From: Alphaproteobacteria bacterium
Lineage (GTDB): Bacteria; Pseudomonadota; Alphaproteobacteria; Micavibrionales; Micavibrionaceae
Direction of reading: 5' to 3'
Assembly: GCA_020442425.1 (NCBI GenBank)
Contig: JAGRKB010000035.1
Span: forward strand, 1-40,765
DNA: 40,765 bases
Shown: positions 18,066 through 28,340 of the stretch, piece by piece
Position numbering within the stretch: position 1 is the first letter of the stretch
Layout of the letters: each line of letters starts with the position of its first letter
Program-made: the position numbers and the translations under genes
The notes under the pieces: generated by a model
Database searches by the model: none
What the model was told of the DNA's origin: nothing
Seen by the model: the letters and a program-made list of their open reading frames with translations, nothing else

Positions 18066-18572
18066 ATGAAACAGGCAAAAACACAAGAGCACTCTGAACG
18101 CGATGATTTGCCCGCAGCCTTGCGCGAAGGCGAAAAGGTGATGGCGAGAGGCCAAATATCCAACGCTATTTTTTGGAAGGCGATTGCCTTATTGGTCATT
18201 GCCCTGCTGTTTGGACTTCTGGCAGCTCCGTTGGGATATTTCTTGTGCTTTGTGTCTATTCTGGCTTTTGTTTACGCGGCCGTTTTGAAATCTATTTTAC
18301 TGATTATTGTAACCAACCAGAGAATTTTCTTTCGCTCCGGAATGGTAAAAGTCGATACGGTTCAACTGCGCCTTGAGCGGGTTGAGAGTGTAGAGATTCA
18401 AAGAAATATCATGGGACACTTTCTGAACTACGGAACGCTCTGCCTAACGGGGACAGGGTCTATGTATTCCTACATCCCTTATATGAGCAATGTCGGGCAC
18501 GTTAGGAATGTCATTGATGATCTGCTCTACAAAAAAGACAACGCCGTCCAAAAAGTCAAAATCGAGCAATAA
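18066..18572 (+). CDS. Membrane protein with bacterial PH domain (2)
   Basis: A 168-residue relative of the preceding protein: a charged N-terminus, two close membrane segments (about residues 36-82), then LIIVTNQRIFFRSGMVKVDTVQLRLERVESVEIQRNIMGHFLNYGTLCLTG, the same TNQRI...LERVESV...G..LNYG layout. AGGGAG precedes ATG 18066. The pair may form a hetero-oligomer in the membrane, which is inference from adjacency. Confidence 0.85.
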   Translation: MKQAKTQEHSERDDLPAALREGEKVMARGQISNAIFWKAIALLVIALLFGLLAAPLGYFLCFVSILAFVYAAVLKSILLIIVTNQRIFFRSGMVKVDTVQLRLERVESVEIQRNIMGHFLNYGTLCLTGTGSMYSYIPYMSNVGHVRNVIDDLLYKKDNAVQKVKIEQ

Positions 18573-18584
18573 AAAGGGTGTATC

Positions 18585-20300
18585 ATGGAATGGGATAAAT
18601 CAAAACTCGTTAGCCGCTACGTAACAGAAGGAGCCAAAAGCGCTCCGCATCGCTCCTACTATTATGCGATGGGAATGACGGAAGAAGAAATCCATCAACC
18701 GTTAGTCGGGGTTGCAACATGTTGGAACGAAGCGGCCCCTTGTAACATCGCCCTTCAAAGACAAGCACAGTCGGTAAAAAAAGGAGTCTCGGAAAACGGG
18801 GCAACGCCGCGCGAATTCACAACCATTACCGTAACCGACGGAATTGCCATGGGTCATGAAGGTATGCGATCTTCTTTGCCTTCAAGGGACATCATTGCGG
18901 ACTCGGTTGAGCTAACTATGCGTGGTCATTGCTATGATGCGCTAGTGGGGCTGGCGGGCTGTGATAAATCATTACCAGGCATGATGATGGTGATGGTTCG
19001 TTTAAATGTCCCATCTGTTTTCATGTACGGGGGATCAATCCTTCCCGGAAAGTTTAGAGGGCAAGACGTAACCGTCATTGATGTCTTCGAAGGGGTTGGC
19101 AAACACGCAACCGGAGAATTCTCCGACGCGGATTTAAAAGAAATGGAATGCGTTGCTTGTCCGTCTGCTGGAGCTTGCGGCGGTCAATTCACAGCCAACA
19201 CAATGGCCTGCGTATCCGAAGCCATTGGCCTTGCATTACCGGGATCGGCAGGAGCACCTGCACCTTATGAAACGCGTGATGAATATGCAGTGGCTTCAGG
19301 TAAGGCAATTGTCGAATTGATTAGGAAGAATATTCGTCCGCGCGATATCGTAACCAGAAAATCATTGGAAAACGCCGCGATGATTGTTGCGGCAACCGGC
19401 GGCTCAACCAACGCGGCACTTCACTTGCCTGCCATAGCTCACGAAGCTGGGATAGAGTTTGATCTTCATGATGTGTGCGAGATTATGCGCAAAACGCCAT
19501 ATCTGGCGAGCCTGAAGCCGGGCGGAAAATATGTTGCCAAAGATTTGTTCGATATAGGCGGTGTTTCTGTTGTGCTCAAAGAATTGCTAAAGGGAGGGTA
19601 TCTGCACGGAGATTGCCTGACCGTAACGGGCAAAACGATTGCAGAAAATTTGGAACACGTTACCTTCCCCGAAGATCAAGATGTCGTCGCTCCAATCACG
19701 AAGCCATTATCGATGACGGGCGGCGTTGTCGGATTAAAAGGCAATTTGGCACCGGACGGCGCAATCGTGAAAATTGCAGGGATGGAAAAGCTTGTTTTCG
19801 AAGGGCCTGCACGATGCTTTGATTCCGAACAAGCCTGCTTTAACGCTGTTCAAAATAAAGAATACAAAGAAGGCGACGTGCTGATTATTCGCTACGAAGG
19901 CCCCAAGGGAGGCCCCGGAATGAGAGAGATGCTCTCGACAACAGGGGCTTTGTATGGGCAAGGCATGGGCGGAAAAGTTGCCCTGATTACCGACGGACGT
20001 TTTTCGGGAGGAACAAGAGGTTTTTGCATCGGACATGTAGGGCCGGAGGCCGCAATCGGTGGGCCAATCGGTCTATTAAAAGATGGCGATATTATTCGCA
20101 TCGATGCAGAAAAAGGAACTTTAGAAGTGGCGTTGACTGCTGAAGAATTGCAAGCGCGCCACAAGGAATGGAAGCCAAGAGACAACAGATATCAATCCGG
20201 TGCGCTGTGGAAATATGCACAGCTTGTTGGGCCTGCCGTAAAAGGCGCGGTCACACATCCGGGAGCCAAAAACGAGGAGCACATTTATGCAGATCTTTAA
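18585..20300 (+). CDS. ilvD: Dihydroxy-acid dehydratase
   Basis: IlvD is the Fe-S enzyme that makes the 2-keto acid precursors of valine, leucine and isoleucine. The three conserved cluster cysteines are Cys53 (APCN), Cys126 ([10 protein letters not shown]) and Cys198 ([15 protein letters not shown]). GPGMREML and [21 protein letters not shown] are the C-terminal signatures. The length of 571 residues is standard. An AAAGGG lies before ATG 18585. The last 14 bases overlap the L,D-transpeptidase start, whose ribosome site GAGGAG is inside ilvD. Confidence 0.98.
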   Translation: MEWDKSKLVSRYVTEGAKSAPHRSYYYAMGMTEEEIHQPLVGVATCWNEAAPCNIALQRQAQSVKKGVSENGATPREFTTITVTDGIAMGHEGMRSSLPSRDIIADSVELTMRGHCYDALVGLAGCDKSLPGMMMVMVRLNVPSVFMYGGSILPGKFRGQDVTVIDVFEGVGKHATGEFSDADLKEMECVACPSAGACGGQFTANTMACVSEAIGLALPGSAGAPAPYETRDEYAVASGKAIVELIRKNIRPRDIVTRKSLENAAMIVAATGGSTNAALHLPAIAHEAGIEFDLHDVCEIMRKTPYLASLKPGGKYVAKDLFDIGGVSVVLKELLKGGYLHGDCLTVTGKTIAENLEHVTFPEDQDVVAPITKPLSMTGGVVGLKGNLAPDGAIVKIAGMEKLVFEGPARCFDSEQACFNAVQNKEYKEGDVLIIRYEGPKGGPGMREMLSTTGALYGQGMGGKVALITDGRFSGGTRGFCIGHVGPEAAIGGPIGLLKDGDIIRIDAEKGTLEVALTAEELQARHKEWKPRDNRYQSGALWKYAQLVGPAVKGAVTHPGAKNEEHIYADL

Positions 20301-22044
20301 TCAGAAACAGATATGTTTCTCCAACTTCAAACACACCATTTTGAGGTCTGCCTCCGCACTTATTATCTCGTCATTATCAGTAACATCAGTTTCTTTTGCG
20401 CAAGAAGAAACTCTCGAGCCTGTGAATCCTGTACAACAATCCGAAGCACAGGTCATAAAGAGCACAGCAGAATTAGCGCCCGTCGCAGAAATAGAAAATC
20501 CTGCTTTGCTTTCGGCAATTCGCTCAGGGAAAGTCGGCTCCGTTCGACTTCCGGATAAAGACGGAATACTAAAATTTTATCAAACCAATCACGGAAAATT
20601 TCTTTGGGTCAAAGATGCAAAATTCAATTCCGATGCCAAAAAGGTTTTTGAATTAATCAGGGATGCCAATACGCATGGCATGAATCCTGAAAATTATTAT
20701 CGTTCGCAATTGTCTCAAATGATTGAGGGAAATTTCTCGACAGAAACCCATGCGATAAATGCCGAGCTTTTGCTGACAGCTTCCGTCGTGCGCTACGGCG
20801 GAGATATTTCAGGAATGAGAGTTTCTCCCAAAGCCGCAGGAGAAGATTATTCCTCATGGTCAAAAGGTGTGTTTGCCGAAAGTCTTTTGACAGTACTCAG
20901 CGGATCATCCGATCCCGAGAATGTACTGGAAATGCTGGCTCCGCAGGATGAGACCTATAAGGCGTTACGTGAAGAATTAAAAGACACATTGGAACAATAC
21001 GCGCAGGATGCCAAAACCAGAAACACGCAAATTCCCTACGCAGGGATGGTGCGCCCGGGGCAGTCGGGCTCGATTGTTCCGTTTTTGAGGAAGCGGTTTG
21101 ATTTGGTCGATCAGGATAATCCGATCTATGACGAAATTGTAGAGCAAGCGGTCATCGATTTTCAAAAAAGTCATGGATTAAAACCGGACGGGATTGTCGG
21201 GCCAAGAACAATTCGCTCGATCAACGAAGGTCCAAGAGATCGCATAGTAAAAATTCTGGCCAATCTGGAGCGGCGCAGATGGATTCGCCGCCCGATGCCC
21301 TCGCGCTTTGTTGAGGTGAATATTCCTGCGATGTGGCTTCGCGCCGTCGAAGATAATAAAACAGTCTTTGATATGCCGGTCATCATCGGACGCAAGAAAC
21401 GCGAAACCATGAGTTTTGTCGATGAGATTGTCGGCGTAAGATTTAACCCATCATGGTATGTGCCCAGCACAATCAAGAAAGAGGATTATCTCCCTAAACT
21501 TAGAGAAGATCCGCAAGCCTTGGCTGAAAAAGGGATCAGCTTCCGCGTACGCGATGAAAACGGCGGGGGAATGGTTGATGTTCTACCCGAAGATATTGAT
21601 TGGTCACAAGTGACAGAACGGGATTTGAAGGCCATTCAGATGGTTCAAGGGCCGGGGGCTGCAAATGCTTTGGGTCAAATCCGCGTGCTAATGCCGAATA
21701 AATACGACATCTATCTGCATGATACCAATGCACCGGGCTTGTTCAGAAAAGATGATCGCGCCCAAAGCTCAGGCTGCGTTCGCTTGTCAGAGCCGCGACG
21801 TATAGCAGGGTTCATCTTGGGAAAAAACAAAAAATGGTCGGATGATCGTCTGGACTATTATCTCTCGAAAGGCAAAACTCTAGAGATAGTGGCAGAGCAA
21901 AGAGTACCGGTTTATCTCTTTTACCTAACAATATGGAAAAACGAGAGCGGAGAATTGGTCTATGGTCAGGATATTTACGGGCGAGACGAGGATTTAATCA
22001 AGTTATTGAAAAATAATGGTCAAATTGACTTTCCTATGATTTGA
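20287..22044 (+). CDS. L,D-transpeptidase (YcbB/LdtD-like)
   Basis: An exported murein cross-linking enzyme making 3-3 links between diaminopimelate residues. The N-terminal hydrophobic stretch (about residues 15-38, ending SFAQEE) is a signal or anchor. A peptidoglycan-binding segment is at about 255-310 ([15 protein letters not shown] ... [20 protein letters not shown]). The catalytic YkuD domain follows with HDTNAPGLF (His478) and [10 protein letters not shown] (Cys497). The 585-residue, scaffold-plus-insert layout matches YcbB rather than the short Ldt types. GAGGAG is 7 bases before ATG 20287, within ilvD. The next gene is a YcbK-like protein, a pairing also seen in E. coli. Confidence 0.93.
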   Translation: MQIFNQKQICFSNFKHTILRSASALIISSLSVTSVSFAQEETLEPVNPVQQSEAQVIKSTAELAPVAEIENPALLSAIRSGKVGSVRLPDKDGILKFYQTNHGKFLWVKDAKFNSDAKKVFELIRDANTHGMNPENYYRSQLSQMIEGNFSTETHAINAELLLTASVVRYGGDISGMRVSPKAAGEDYSSWSKGVFAESLLTVLSGSSDPENVLEMLAPQDETYKALREELKDTLEQYAQDAKTRNTQIPYAGMVRPGQSGSIVPFLRKRFDLVDQDNPIYDEIVEQAVIDFQKSHGLKPDGIVGPRTIRSINEGPRDRIVKILANLERRRWIRRPMPSRFVEVNIPAMWLRAVEDNKTVFDMPVIIGRKKRETMSFVDEIVGVRFNPSWYVPSTIKKEDYLPKLREDPQALAEKGISFRVRDENGGGMVDVLPEDIDWSQVTERDLKAIQMVQGPGAANALGQIRVLMPNKYDIYLHDTNAPGLFRKDDRAQSSGCVRLSEPRRIAGFILGKNKKWSDDRLDYYLSKGKTLEIVAEQRVPVYLFYLTIWKNESGELVYGQDIYGRDEDLIKLLKNNGQIDFPMI

Positions 22045-22256
22045 AGTAAATCCGATAATATCAAAGTAAAACTAAAACCTCTTGCACTGCAGGGAAGGGT
22101 TGCCTAAAATAGAATTAACAGGGGATAATTCTTGTCCTCTTGATCTGATCAGTTTCTGATAGTTCTTATGTTTGTTAGAAATTACAAGATTTACTTTGTA
22201 CTGTGCATATAGTACTGAAAAGCACTTTTGTATTAACCGACCCGAAAAGGTGACGA

Positions 22257-22829
22257 ATGTCCTTTCTAGATTATGGTACTGAGTCCTTGCTGAGCCGCCG
22301 CAGCTTTCTAACAGGCGGATTAACTTTGTCCATGACCGCACTCATTTCTGTAAGTGCCAAACCAGCACTGGCTTTGCCAAGTGGCGGAGCCTACAGTGTT
22401 TCCTTCAGCAATTCACACACAGGGGAAAGCTTTTCCGGCGTCTACCGTGTCGGAAACAAATATTTGCCCGAAGCGTTTGAGCGTATTAATTATGTGATGC
22501 GTGATTTCCGCGCCAACGAAGTATTCCCGATTGACCCACGCGCCATTGATATTATCTCCGCTGTTCACAGATATACAGGAACCACAAATCCGTATTCGGT
22601 GATCTCTGGATATCGCTCTCCAAAAACCAACGCTATGCTTCGCAACAACTCTCGTGGAGTAGCAAAGAAATCCCTGCACATGTCAGGGCAGGCGATCGAT
22701 GTTCGGTTGGGAGATATCAGCGCCAAGCATTTGCGCGAAATTGCCGTGAACTTGAAAGCAGGAGGGGTCGGCTACTACCCACGCCAAGGCTTCGTCCATA
22801 TGGACTCCGGAGATTTCAGAACTTGGTAA
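22257..22829 (+). CDS. Tat-exported YcbK/DUF882-like peptidase-fold protein
   Basis: Likely a periplasmic cell-wall protein of the M15-like DUF882 family. The signal has a twin-arginine motif SRRSFLTGG (residues 13-21) and a hydrophobic stretch, with cleavage near ALALP. The metal-site pattern is intact: SGYRSPKTN, SLHMSGQAIDVRL (His and Asp) and FVHMDSG (His). 190 residues is normal. AAGGTG precedes ATG 22257. It follows the L,D-transpeptidase after 212 bases with no clear feature between them. Confidence 0.9.
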   Translation: MSFLDYGTESLLSRRSFLTGGLTLSMTALISVSAKPALALPSGGAYSVSFSNSHTGESFSGVYRVGNKYLPEAFERINYVMRDFRANEVFPIDPRAIDIISAVHRYTGTTNPYSVISGYRSPKTNAMLRNNSRGVAKKSLHMSGQAIDVRLGDISAKHLREIAVNLKAGGVGYYPRQGFVHMDSGDFRTW

Positions 22830-22854
22830 GTCTCGGATTTTAAAATCTAGAATT

Positions 22855-22890
22855 AAAAAGCGGCATTCATCAGATGCCGCTTTTATTTTT
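22855..22890. terminator. Bidirectional intrinsic terminator
   Basis: AAAAGCGGCAT pairs with ATGCCGCTTTT around a 7-base loop and is followed by a T-rich tract; A-run on the other side. It ends the convergent YcbK-like gene and the small membrane-protein gene at 22892. Confidence 0.85.
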
Positions 22891-22891
22891 T

Positions 22892-23272
22892 TTAGAACAT
22901 ACTGCAATTTCGCGGGTTTTCACATCTCCGCATTTCCATAAAATAGTAAGCATCTTCAGATCTTCTTCCTTCTCCACTTTGAAGAGAGCTTATAGATACG
23001 CGTCTAAAGTCTGCATCAAAATTGGTGTAAGGGCTGTTTTGGATCATATGTGCACGGCATCCTGCAATAAAGGCACCACTATGATTGTTATATTCACGAG
23101 TAGGACTAATAGCCATTGCGAGCTTGTTGCATGTTTCATCAATACGAGCCAATTCAGCATCGATAGTGAGTGGAGGATCGGACGTAAAAGAAATAGCCAA
23201 TACTGCTGTCGCAAAAGCCGCTGTAAATGCACCAAAGCGAATTTTTTCAGACCGAGTCAAATCACTAAACAT
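22892..23272 (-). CDS. Hypothetical small membrane-anchored protein
   Basis: Not recognised. 126 residues with one hydrophobic segment near the N-terminus (about 13-29, GAFTAAFATAVLAISF) that could be an anchor or an uncleaved signal. The rest is polar and contains four Cys (DETCNKL, AGCRAH, RRCENPRNC), which would suit disulfides in the periplasm. AAGGAG is 7 bases before the ATG at 23272, a strong sign of a real gene. Flanked by a terminator downstream and rnhA upstream (71-base gap). Confidence 0.6.
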   Translation of the reverse strand: MFSDLTRSEKIRFGAFTAAFATAVLAISFTSDPPLTIDAELARIDETCNKLAMAISPTREYNNHSGAFIAGCRAHMIQNSPYTNFDADFRRVSISSLQSGEGRRSEDAYYFMEMRRCENPRNCSMF

Positions 23273-23343
23273 GTAAAATCTCCTTATGTGGGAGTTTTTG
23301 GTATAAAACAGGAGATTAGATTATGTCAACAAAAAACAGGATG

Positions 23344-23814
23344 TTAAAAGCAAGTAGGAATCCCCGCACGGGCAAGTTCATCGGCGCGCTCATTCTCGGG
23401 ATGACCGGCATGCCCCTTAACCCACTGCCAAGAGACAGTGTGACGTGAAATCTCTTTATCAAGGGCTTCCCACAAATCTTGATTTTTAACGGGTTTTTTA
23501 TCAGCCGTACGCCATCCGCGAGACTTCCACCCATCCATCCATTCGGTAACGCCCTGCAAAACATATTTGCTATCCGTGTAAATGGTGACAGAGCAAGGGC
23601 GCGTTAATGCTTTCAGCCCTTCAATCACGGCTGTCATTTCCATTCTGTTGTTCGTGGTCTCAACCTCGCCACCGTTTAATTCTTTTTCCGTTCCCTTGAA
23701 ACGAAGAATGGCGCCCCAACCTCCGGGGCCGGGATTTCCTGAACACGCTCCGTCCGTATAAAGCTCTACTCCGGTAGAGGAATGAGAAGAAGATCTAGAA
23801 GAGGGCACAGTCAC
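23344..23814 (-). CDS. rnhA: Ribonuclease HI
   Basis: RNase HI cuts the RNA strand of RNA-DNA hybrids. The four catalytic acidic residues are visible: Asp21 ([16 protein letters not shown]), Glu59 (NNRMEM), Asp81 (YTDSKY) and Asp145 ([12 protein letters not shown]). 156 residues is standard. The start is a GTG at 23814 inside the end of thrB (20-base overlap), so the genes are coupled; a second GTG two codons on is also possible. Confidence 0.96.
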   Translation of the reverse strand: MTVPSSRSSSHSSTGVELYTDGACSGNPGPGGWGAILRFKGTEKELNGGEVETTNNRMEMTAVIEGLKALTRPCSVTIYTDSKYVLQGVTEWMDGWKSRGWRTADKKPVKNQDLWEALDKEISRHTVSWQWVKGHAGHPENERADELARAGIPTCF

Positions 23815-24724
23815 GATGGAATTCCAGTTTCTTGATATATTCGGCGGGATCTTTAGGGGTCACCAAAGCATTCGGATCATGAAAGGTCAAGTCATGAAGT
23901 CTTGACGATAAAAACCTTAACGCAGCACCTTGCCCCAAAATCTGAAAGGAAGATTTTTCATGCTCTGTCAAAGCCCGAATAGATTGATATCCGTCAAGAA
24001 ACTCTTTGGCCTTGTTGATGTTCAGGACATGATCCGGATCAAAGCACCACGCATTCAAAACAATGGCAAGATCATAGGCTAGAAAATCAGTACAGGAAAA
24101 ATAAAAATCAATAACCCCGTGAATATGTTCATCCAGAATAAAAACATTATCGGGAAAAAGATCGGCATGAACCGCACCCTTGGGTAAATCTGTCGGCCAC
24201 AGATTTCGCAATTGGGCGAGAGTATCAAGATAGGATAAAGCAGCCGGAGTAGAGACTTTTTTCAATCGCAATTCCCAAGCATCAAAGCTCATGCAATTGT
24301 GTCGATGCTTGGGAAAAGACTGCCCTGACATATGCATGCGGGCCAGAAATTCTCCCAATTCCCCGCAAAGAGCAGGCGTGATATCCGTATCAAGAACACC
24401 ACGACCATCCAGAAAAGGAAACAGGGCTGCGGCCTTACCACCAATTTCGGAAATGACCCCGCCTGTATGAAGAGCAACAGGAGCGGGGCAAAGAATACCT
24501 TGATCGGCCAAATGCTCCATGAACCCTAGATAATAAGGCAGATCGTCTCGGTTGACACGATCTTCGAAGATTGTCAGGACAAAGCGCCCCAAATCCGTTT
24601 CAACTTTATAATTGCTGTTATCAATTCCTTGCAAAATTCCTTCCGCATTCACAAAGCTTCCCACAGGATGCTCAGAAATGAAAATGGAAATCTCTTGATT
24701 CGAAACTCTTGTATAAACAGCCAT
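23795..24724 (-). CDS. thrB: Homoserine kinase type II (ThrB)
   Basis: An aminoglycoside-phosphotransferase-fold kinase that phosphorylates homoserine for threonine synthesis. It starts [12 protein letters not shown] at ATG 24724, which matches the family's usual beginning; the frame is open to 24760 but adds a hydrophobic extension unlike the family. Seen: [19 protein letters not shown] at the ATP site, [13 protein letters not shown] (catalytic HxDxxxxN) and [18 protein letters not shown] (metal DFY). 309 residues is normal. It overlaps rnhA, a common alphaproteobacterial arrangement. Confidence 0.94.
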   Translation of the reverse strand: MAVYTRVSNQEISIFISEHPVGSFVNAEGILQGIDNSNYKVETDLGRFVLTIFEDRVNRDDLPYYLGFMEHLADQGILCPAPVALHTGGVISEIGGKAAALFPFLDGRGVLDTDITPALCGELGEFLARMHMSGQSFPKHRHNCMSFDAWELRLKKVSTPAALSYLDTLAQLRNLWPTDLPKGAVHADLFPDNVFILDEHIHGVIDFYFSCTDFLAYDLAIVLNAWCFDPDHVLNINKAKEFLDGYQSIRALTEHEKSSFQILGQGAALRFLSSRLHDLTFHDPNALVTPKDPAEYIKKLEFHRDCALF

Positions 24725-24797
24725 GGAGAAAATAATACAACAGAACCAGATCAATTGCATCCGATTTAAAAACGCTGCAATCCATTCGGAAAATAAA

Positions 24798-25358
24798 TCA
24801 TGCTACATCTTCGATAGGCTCAGCATGACGATTGGTTTTATCATTTTTTCGATGCCGTAAAATAGCGACCAATAGCATCGCGCTCATCAATCCGGAGGTT
24901 AAAGCCATCAGCGGAATATGTTCGATGATAAAATATGAGACCCAAAGTCCTCCGGCCCAAAAGAAAGCCCAGCGGATTTTCTCTGCGTCGTGATGAAGCT
25001 CCATAAAACGACAGAAAACAATGGCAATCATAGGAAGCAGATCGACGGGCTTCTCGTAAAAGAAATACAGGCTGACAACGGCAAGTATGGTAGCAAGAAT
25101 AATCCGCGGCCATAAAGTTTTTTTCAAGTACTCATCCGGCGTAAGAGCTTGAATCAAAGCGCCCAATCCGGCAATCACGCCTCCCAAAGCTCCCGACATG
25201 CCACCCATCATAAAGGTGTACAAAGCATTGACATGATCGCCGAGAAATTTGGTAAACATCATCTTGCGTCGGCTCTTGAACTGGGTACTGGCAAGAACAA
25301 TGACAAATCCCAAAACAAAAATCAGGAAAAGTGGGTCATTCCATTCACTTGTGATCAC
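24798..25358 (-). CDS. YgjV-like inner-membrane protein
   Basis: A 186-residue protein with about five to six membrane helices (near residues 10-24, 48-70, 86-100, 107-116, 130-146, 150-166). The layout [21 protein letters not shown] ... [28 protein letters not shown] resembles YgjV-type inner-membrane proteins of unknown role. The start is a GTG at 25358 with GAGGA upstream and overlaps the end of ispH by 14 bases, so it is translated with ispH. It carries a hydrophilic C-terminal tail. Confidence 0.75.
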   Translation of the reverse strand: MITSEWNDPLFLIFVLGFVIVLASTQFKSRRKMMFTKFLGDHVNALYTFMMGGMSGALGGVIAGLGALIQALTPDEYLKKTLWPRIILATILAVVSLYFFYEKPVDLLPMIAIVFCRFMELHHDAEKIRWAFFWAGGLWVSYFIIEHIPLMALTSGLMSAMLLVAILRHRKNDKTNRHAEPIEDVA

Positions 25359-26328
25359 GATGTTCCTCGGCCTCTCTCAAAAGTTTAGGAATATTGAAGG
25401 TAACATTCTCACGCGTCAGAATAATTTCTTCAACCTCGACAGAAAATTTTTCCCCTAAAGCGGAGATAACATTCTCGATAAGAATATCCGGAGCTGAAGC
25501 ACCGGCAGTGAGACCTAAAGTCCGGATGTTTTCGATTTGATCCCAAGGAATATTCTTTTCATCTTGAACCAGAAAGGCAATAGGAGAGCCATAGGACTTT
25601 GCAACCTCGACCAAACGGTTAGAGTTGGAAGAGTTCGGAGAACCAATTACAAAAACAGCATCGGACTTCGGCGCAACGAGTTTAACAGCCTCCTGACGGT
25701 TGGTTGTGGCATAGCAAATATCTTCGCGATTAGGACCGGTAATAAACGGGAACTTCTTTTTTAATGCCGCAACAATGCCAGACGTATCATCAACCGAAAG
25801 GGTCGTTTGGCTACAATAGGCCAGACGCTCGGGATGGGGGACATCAAGACTCTCAACGTCCTCAACGGTCTCGACTAGGAAAACACTTCCCGCAGGCAAT
25901 TGCCCCATAGTCCCGATAACTTCCGGATGTCCCTGATGACCGATCAGAACAATATCCAGCCCCATTTTATGATGACGAGCCGCTTCATTGTGAACTTTGG
26001 TCACAAGGGGGCATGTGGCATCGATATAAAACATATTACGGTTTTGCGCGTCTTCAGGGACGGATTTTGGAACGCCATGAGCCGAGAATATGACGGGGCG
26101 ATCCTGATGGTCTTTGGGTATTTCATAAAGTTCTTCAATAAAGACGGCCCCTTTGCTGCGCAGAGTCTCGACAACAAATTTATTATGGACAATCTCGTGA
26201 CGCACATAAACGGGAGCCCCGTATTTTTCGAGAGATTTTTCAACAATTTGAATGGCGCGATCAACTCCGGCACAAAAGCCGCGAGGCGCACACAGGTAAA
26301 CTTTAAGGGGCAGAAGCGAATGACTCAT
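25345..26328 (-). CDS. ispH: 4-hydroxy-3-methylbut-2-enyl diphosphate reductase
   Basis: IspH is the last enzyme of the MEP pathway, making IPP and DMAPP. The three Fe-S cysteines are Cys19 ([13 protein letters not shown]), Cys106 ([12 protein letters not shown]) and Cys205 ([10 protein letters not shown]). [14 protein letters not shown] and the Glu-containing binding loop are also present. 327 residues is typical. It is followed by the YgjV-like gene, with thrB and rnhA beyond; ispH-thrB-rnhA linkage is usual in alphaproteobacteria. Confidence 0.97.
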   Translation of the reverse strand: MSHSLLPLKVYLCAPRGFCAGVDRAIQIVEKSLEKYGAPVYVRHEIVHNKFVVETLRSKGAVFIEELYEIPKDHQDRPVIFSAHGVPKSVPEDAQNRNMFYIDATCPLVTKVHNEAARHHKMGLDIVLIGHQGHPEVIGTMGQLPAGSVFLVETVEDVESLDVPHPERLAYCSQTTLSVDDTSGIVAALKKKFPFITGPNREDICYATTNRQEAVKLVAPKSDAVFVIGSPNSSNSNRLVEVAKSYGSPIAFLVQDEKNIPWDQIENIRTLGLTAGASAPDILIENVISALGEKFSVEVEEIILTRENVTFNIPKLLREAEEHRDHK

Positions 26329-26420
26329 AGAAAAATGCCTACCAGATAAAGAGTGGACTTGCCATGATTTTTCTTTTCGCTATTGTTCTCTCGGAATAAG
26401 ACCTGAAAAGGAGAAAAACG

Positions 26421-27062
26421 ATGAAACGCCATTTGGGAGCGATACTTGCACTTTGTTTGCTGGGAAGCATGAGCTTGCCGGGCTGTCAGGCTGTAGAATC
26501 TCTGGGCAAAAGCTTTGATAACCTAAGTTGGGGCAAAGGGCAGAGCAGCGGAACCGAAACAAAGGCAATGGCAGCAGCAGGAGAATCCATCGTTGCTGAT
26601 TTACCGGACAACTGCCCGCAAATCAAAGTTCTGGATGAACTTTCACGCATTACACAATTCACGAATCAAAAATCACCAAAAAATGATGAAAAAATTGCAT
26701 CGGCAAGATTCACAACATTGGATGCGACCTGCAGCGTCGCACCAAACAGTGTCACTCTGGAAATTACTTTGGACTTTGAAGGGGAGGCTGGCGTTGTTGG
26801 TCTCAGAAACCAAGGCTCGGAAGCCAGTTTTGCATATCCGTATTTCCTAAGTGTGATAACACCAAACGGTCAAATCCTGTCCAAGGATGTATTCGCTTTG
26901 TCGATGATCTACAACGAAGGCAAAAGCCGCGTTCATAAGCAAGACAGACTGCGCCAGACAATCCCTCTAATGTCAGGGCAACAGGCTGATGAATACCAGA
27001 TTGTCATCGGCTTCCAGCTTAGTGAAGACGAATTGGCCTATAACAGATCGGGCGGGCAGTAA
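26421..27062 (+). CDS. Predicted lipoprotein of unknown function
   Basis: A 213-residue protein starting at ATG 26421 with AAGGAG upstream. The signal MKRHLGAILALCLLGSMSLPGC ends in a lipobox SLPGC with Cys at about residue 22. A Gly/Ser-rich linker follows, then a beta-rich domain with two further Cys (DNCPQIK, DATCSV) and strands such as VTLEITLDFEGEAGVVG and YPYFLSVITPNGQ. I know similar alphaproteobacterial lipoproteins without assigned function. Its stop overlaps the next ATG by one base (TAATG), tying it to the heptose isomerase gene. Confidence 0.8.
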   Translation: MKRHLGAILALCLLGSMSLPGCQAVESLGKSFDNLSWGKGQSSGTETKAMAAAGESIVADLPDNCPQIKVLDELSRITQFTNQKSPKNDEKIASARFTTLDATCSVAPNSVTLEITLDFEGEAGVVGLRNQGSEASFAYPYFLSVITPNGQILSKDVFALSMIYNEGKSRVHKQDRLRQTIPLMSGQQADEYQIVIGFQLSEDELAYNRSGGQ

Positions 27063-27649
27063 TGTCTTTGGATATCGGGCAGTTCTGGCGAGAACAAACC
27101 AACCACCACATGGAAATAGCAGAAAAGACATTTCCGCTTATGGCAAAACCGTTGGCGGAATGGGTGGAAATGGCCGAGACATCTATCAAAGCAGGGAAGA
27201 AGCTTCTTTTTTGCGGAAATGGTGGCTCCGCAGCAGATGCCCAGCACATCTCTGCAGAACTTTCCGTGAAACTTTGTCAGGATCGCGCGCCAATCGCCTC
27301 AATATGTCTCAGCCTTGATCCGTCCGCCATGACGGCATGTGCCAACGACTATGGCTACGATCAGGTTTTTGCTCGCCAAGTGGCAGCTTTCGGGCAAGAG
27401 GGAGATGTCTTTGTAGGGATCACGACCTCCGGCAACTCTAAAAACATCTTGGAAGCCATTGAGGTAGCAAAGAAAAAAGGCATTAAAGTTGTAGTTCTAA
27501 CGGGCGAAAGCGGCGGTAAAGTCGCGTCATTAGCTGATCTGGCCATTAAAATACCGTGTGCGGATTCGACCGCTCGTATTCAGGAAATGCATATTCTTCT
27601 CGGACACGCATTCTGTGGCGCACTAGAGCAGCGTTTAGGCCTGCTTTAA
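27062..27649 (+). CDS. gmhA: Phosphoheptose isomerase (GmhA-like SIS protein)
   Basis: A SIS-fold isomerase that would turn sedoheptulose-7-phosphate into D-glycero-D-manno-heptose-7-phosphate for the LPS inner core. Seen: LLFCGNGGSAADAQHISAEL (51 onward), the phosphate loop TTSGNSKNILEA, and DSTARIQEMHILLGH near the C-terminus, all typical for GmhA. DiaA-type proteins are a close alternative, but the active-site pattern and QEMH favour GmhA. 195 residues. Translation is coupled to the lipoprotein before it. Confidence 0.9.
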   Translation: MSLDIGQFWREQTNHHMEIAEKTFPLMAKPLAEWVEMAETSIKAGKKLLFCGNGGSAADAQHISAELSVKLCQDRAPIASICLSLDPSAMTACANDYGYDQVFARQVAAFGQEGDVFVGITTSGNSKNILEAIEVAKKKGIKVVVLTGESGGKVASLADLAIKIPCADSTARIQEMHILLGHAFCGALEQRLGLL

Positions 27650-27670
27650 AGTAATTTTAAATAAGAAACC

Positions 27671-27799
27671 GTCATCCCGTTGGCGCATTCCGAAGGAATG
27701 CTTGCACGAACGGGATCCGGAGAGCGAGCCGTTAAACGGCTCACATATGGATTCCGGCCGTGTCAGTTTTTTCTGACAAAAAAACACTGCCAGAATGAC
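27671..27799. repeat. Palindrome-rich intergenic repeat, copy 1 (about 129 bp)
   Basis: The element begins GTCATCCCGTTGG and ends ATGAC, so its ends are inverted. It contains CACGAACGGGATCC and three hairpins: 27685-27701 (GCATTCC/GGAATGC), 27726-27742 (GAGCCGTT/AACGGCTC) and 27761-27778 (TGTCAG/CTGACA). A second copy lies at 34872-34998 with the same scaffold but different hairpin arms. The third hairpin with its T-run could also end gmhA transcription. The gap 27800-27905 is AT-rich with no clear feature. Confidence 0.8.
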
Positions 27800-27905
27800 A
27801 GAATCGGTTTTTTATTTCAAATGATAATAGAAATAAATTTGCAGACACTTGTTTTTTTTCATATAACGACTCTCTGTTGTTTTTTTCAGGGAGTGCGAAG
27901 TTATT

Positions 27906-28205
27906 ATGTGGGATGACCCCGAGTATAGAAAAAATTTGCTGGCTGACTTTCGTACTGCAAGAGATGGAATTTATTCTCAGCTCGCTACCTCAAAAAGTAG
28001 AGAAGAAGCGGCTTTGTCTTTGAGCTATGCGGCAGAAGACATAATTAGAGAGCTTGAGGAAACGCCAGCAGAGGATTGGGATATTTCAGCGAAGTACGCC
28101 TATAGGTTGGTCAGTTCGATGTTTGGAGACATAAAGATTCGTCCCTATAAAGATATTATGCCGCTCGTGCCCAAGCCTAAAGTCAATTGCGATCTAGACT
28201 TATAG
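27906..28205 (+). CDS. Hypothetical 99-aa protein
   Basis: Not recognised. A mostly helical, soluble protein with no signal or membrane segment; the N-terminal part is charged (WDDPEYRKNLLADFRTARDG) and the C-terminal end is Pro/Lys-rich. GGGAG lies 12 bases before the ATG, a little far. It is flanked by the repeat copy 1 upstream and a hairpin downstream. It could be a small accessory or toxin/antitoxin-like gene, but nothing in the sequence shows that. Confidence 0.5.
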   Translation: MWDDPEYRKNLLADFRTARDGIYSQLATSKSREEAALSLSYAAEDIIRELEETPAEDWDISAKYAYRLVSSMFGDIKIRPYKDIMPLVPKPKVNCDLDL

Positions 28206-28246
28206 CCTCTATTGAGCTGCTGCAGCACAATTTGTAGAGAATTCCT

Positions 28247-28269
28247 GGGGTTTAACTGTGCAAAACCCC
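28247..28269 (+). terminator. Hairpin, possible weak terminator
   Basis: GGGGTTT pairs with AAACCCC around a 9-base loop, 42 bases after the stop of the 99-aa gene. The following tract is GCTTTCT rather than a clean T-run, so termination would be weak. Confidence 0.4.
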
Positions 28270-28340
28270 GCTTTCTGCTGTTGACTCATTAATGAAACGC
28301 CGCGTAGCATTGGTAACATTATTGCCGAAAGGGGGAGCGA

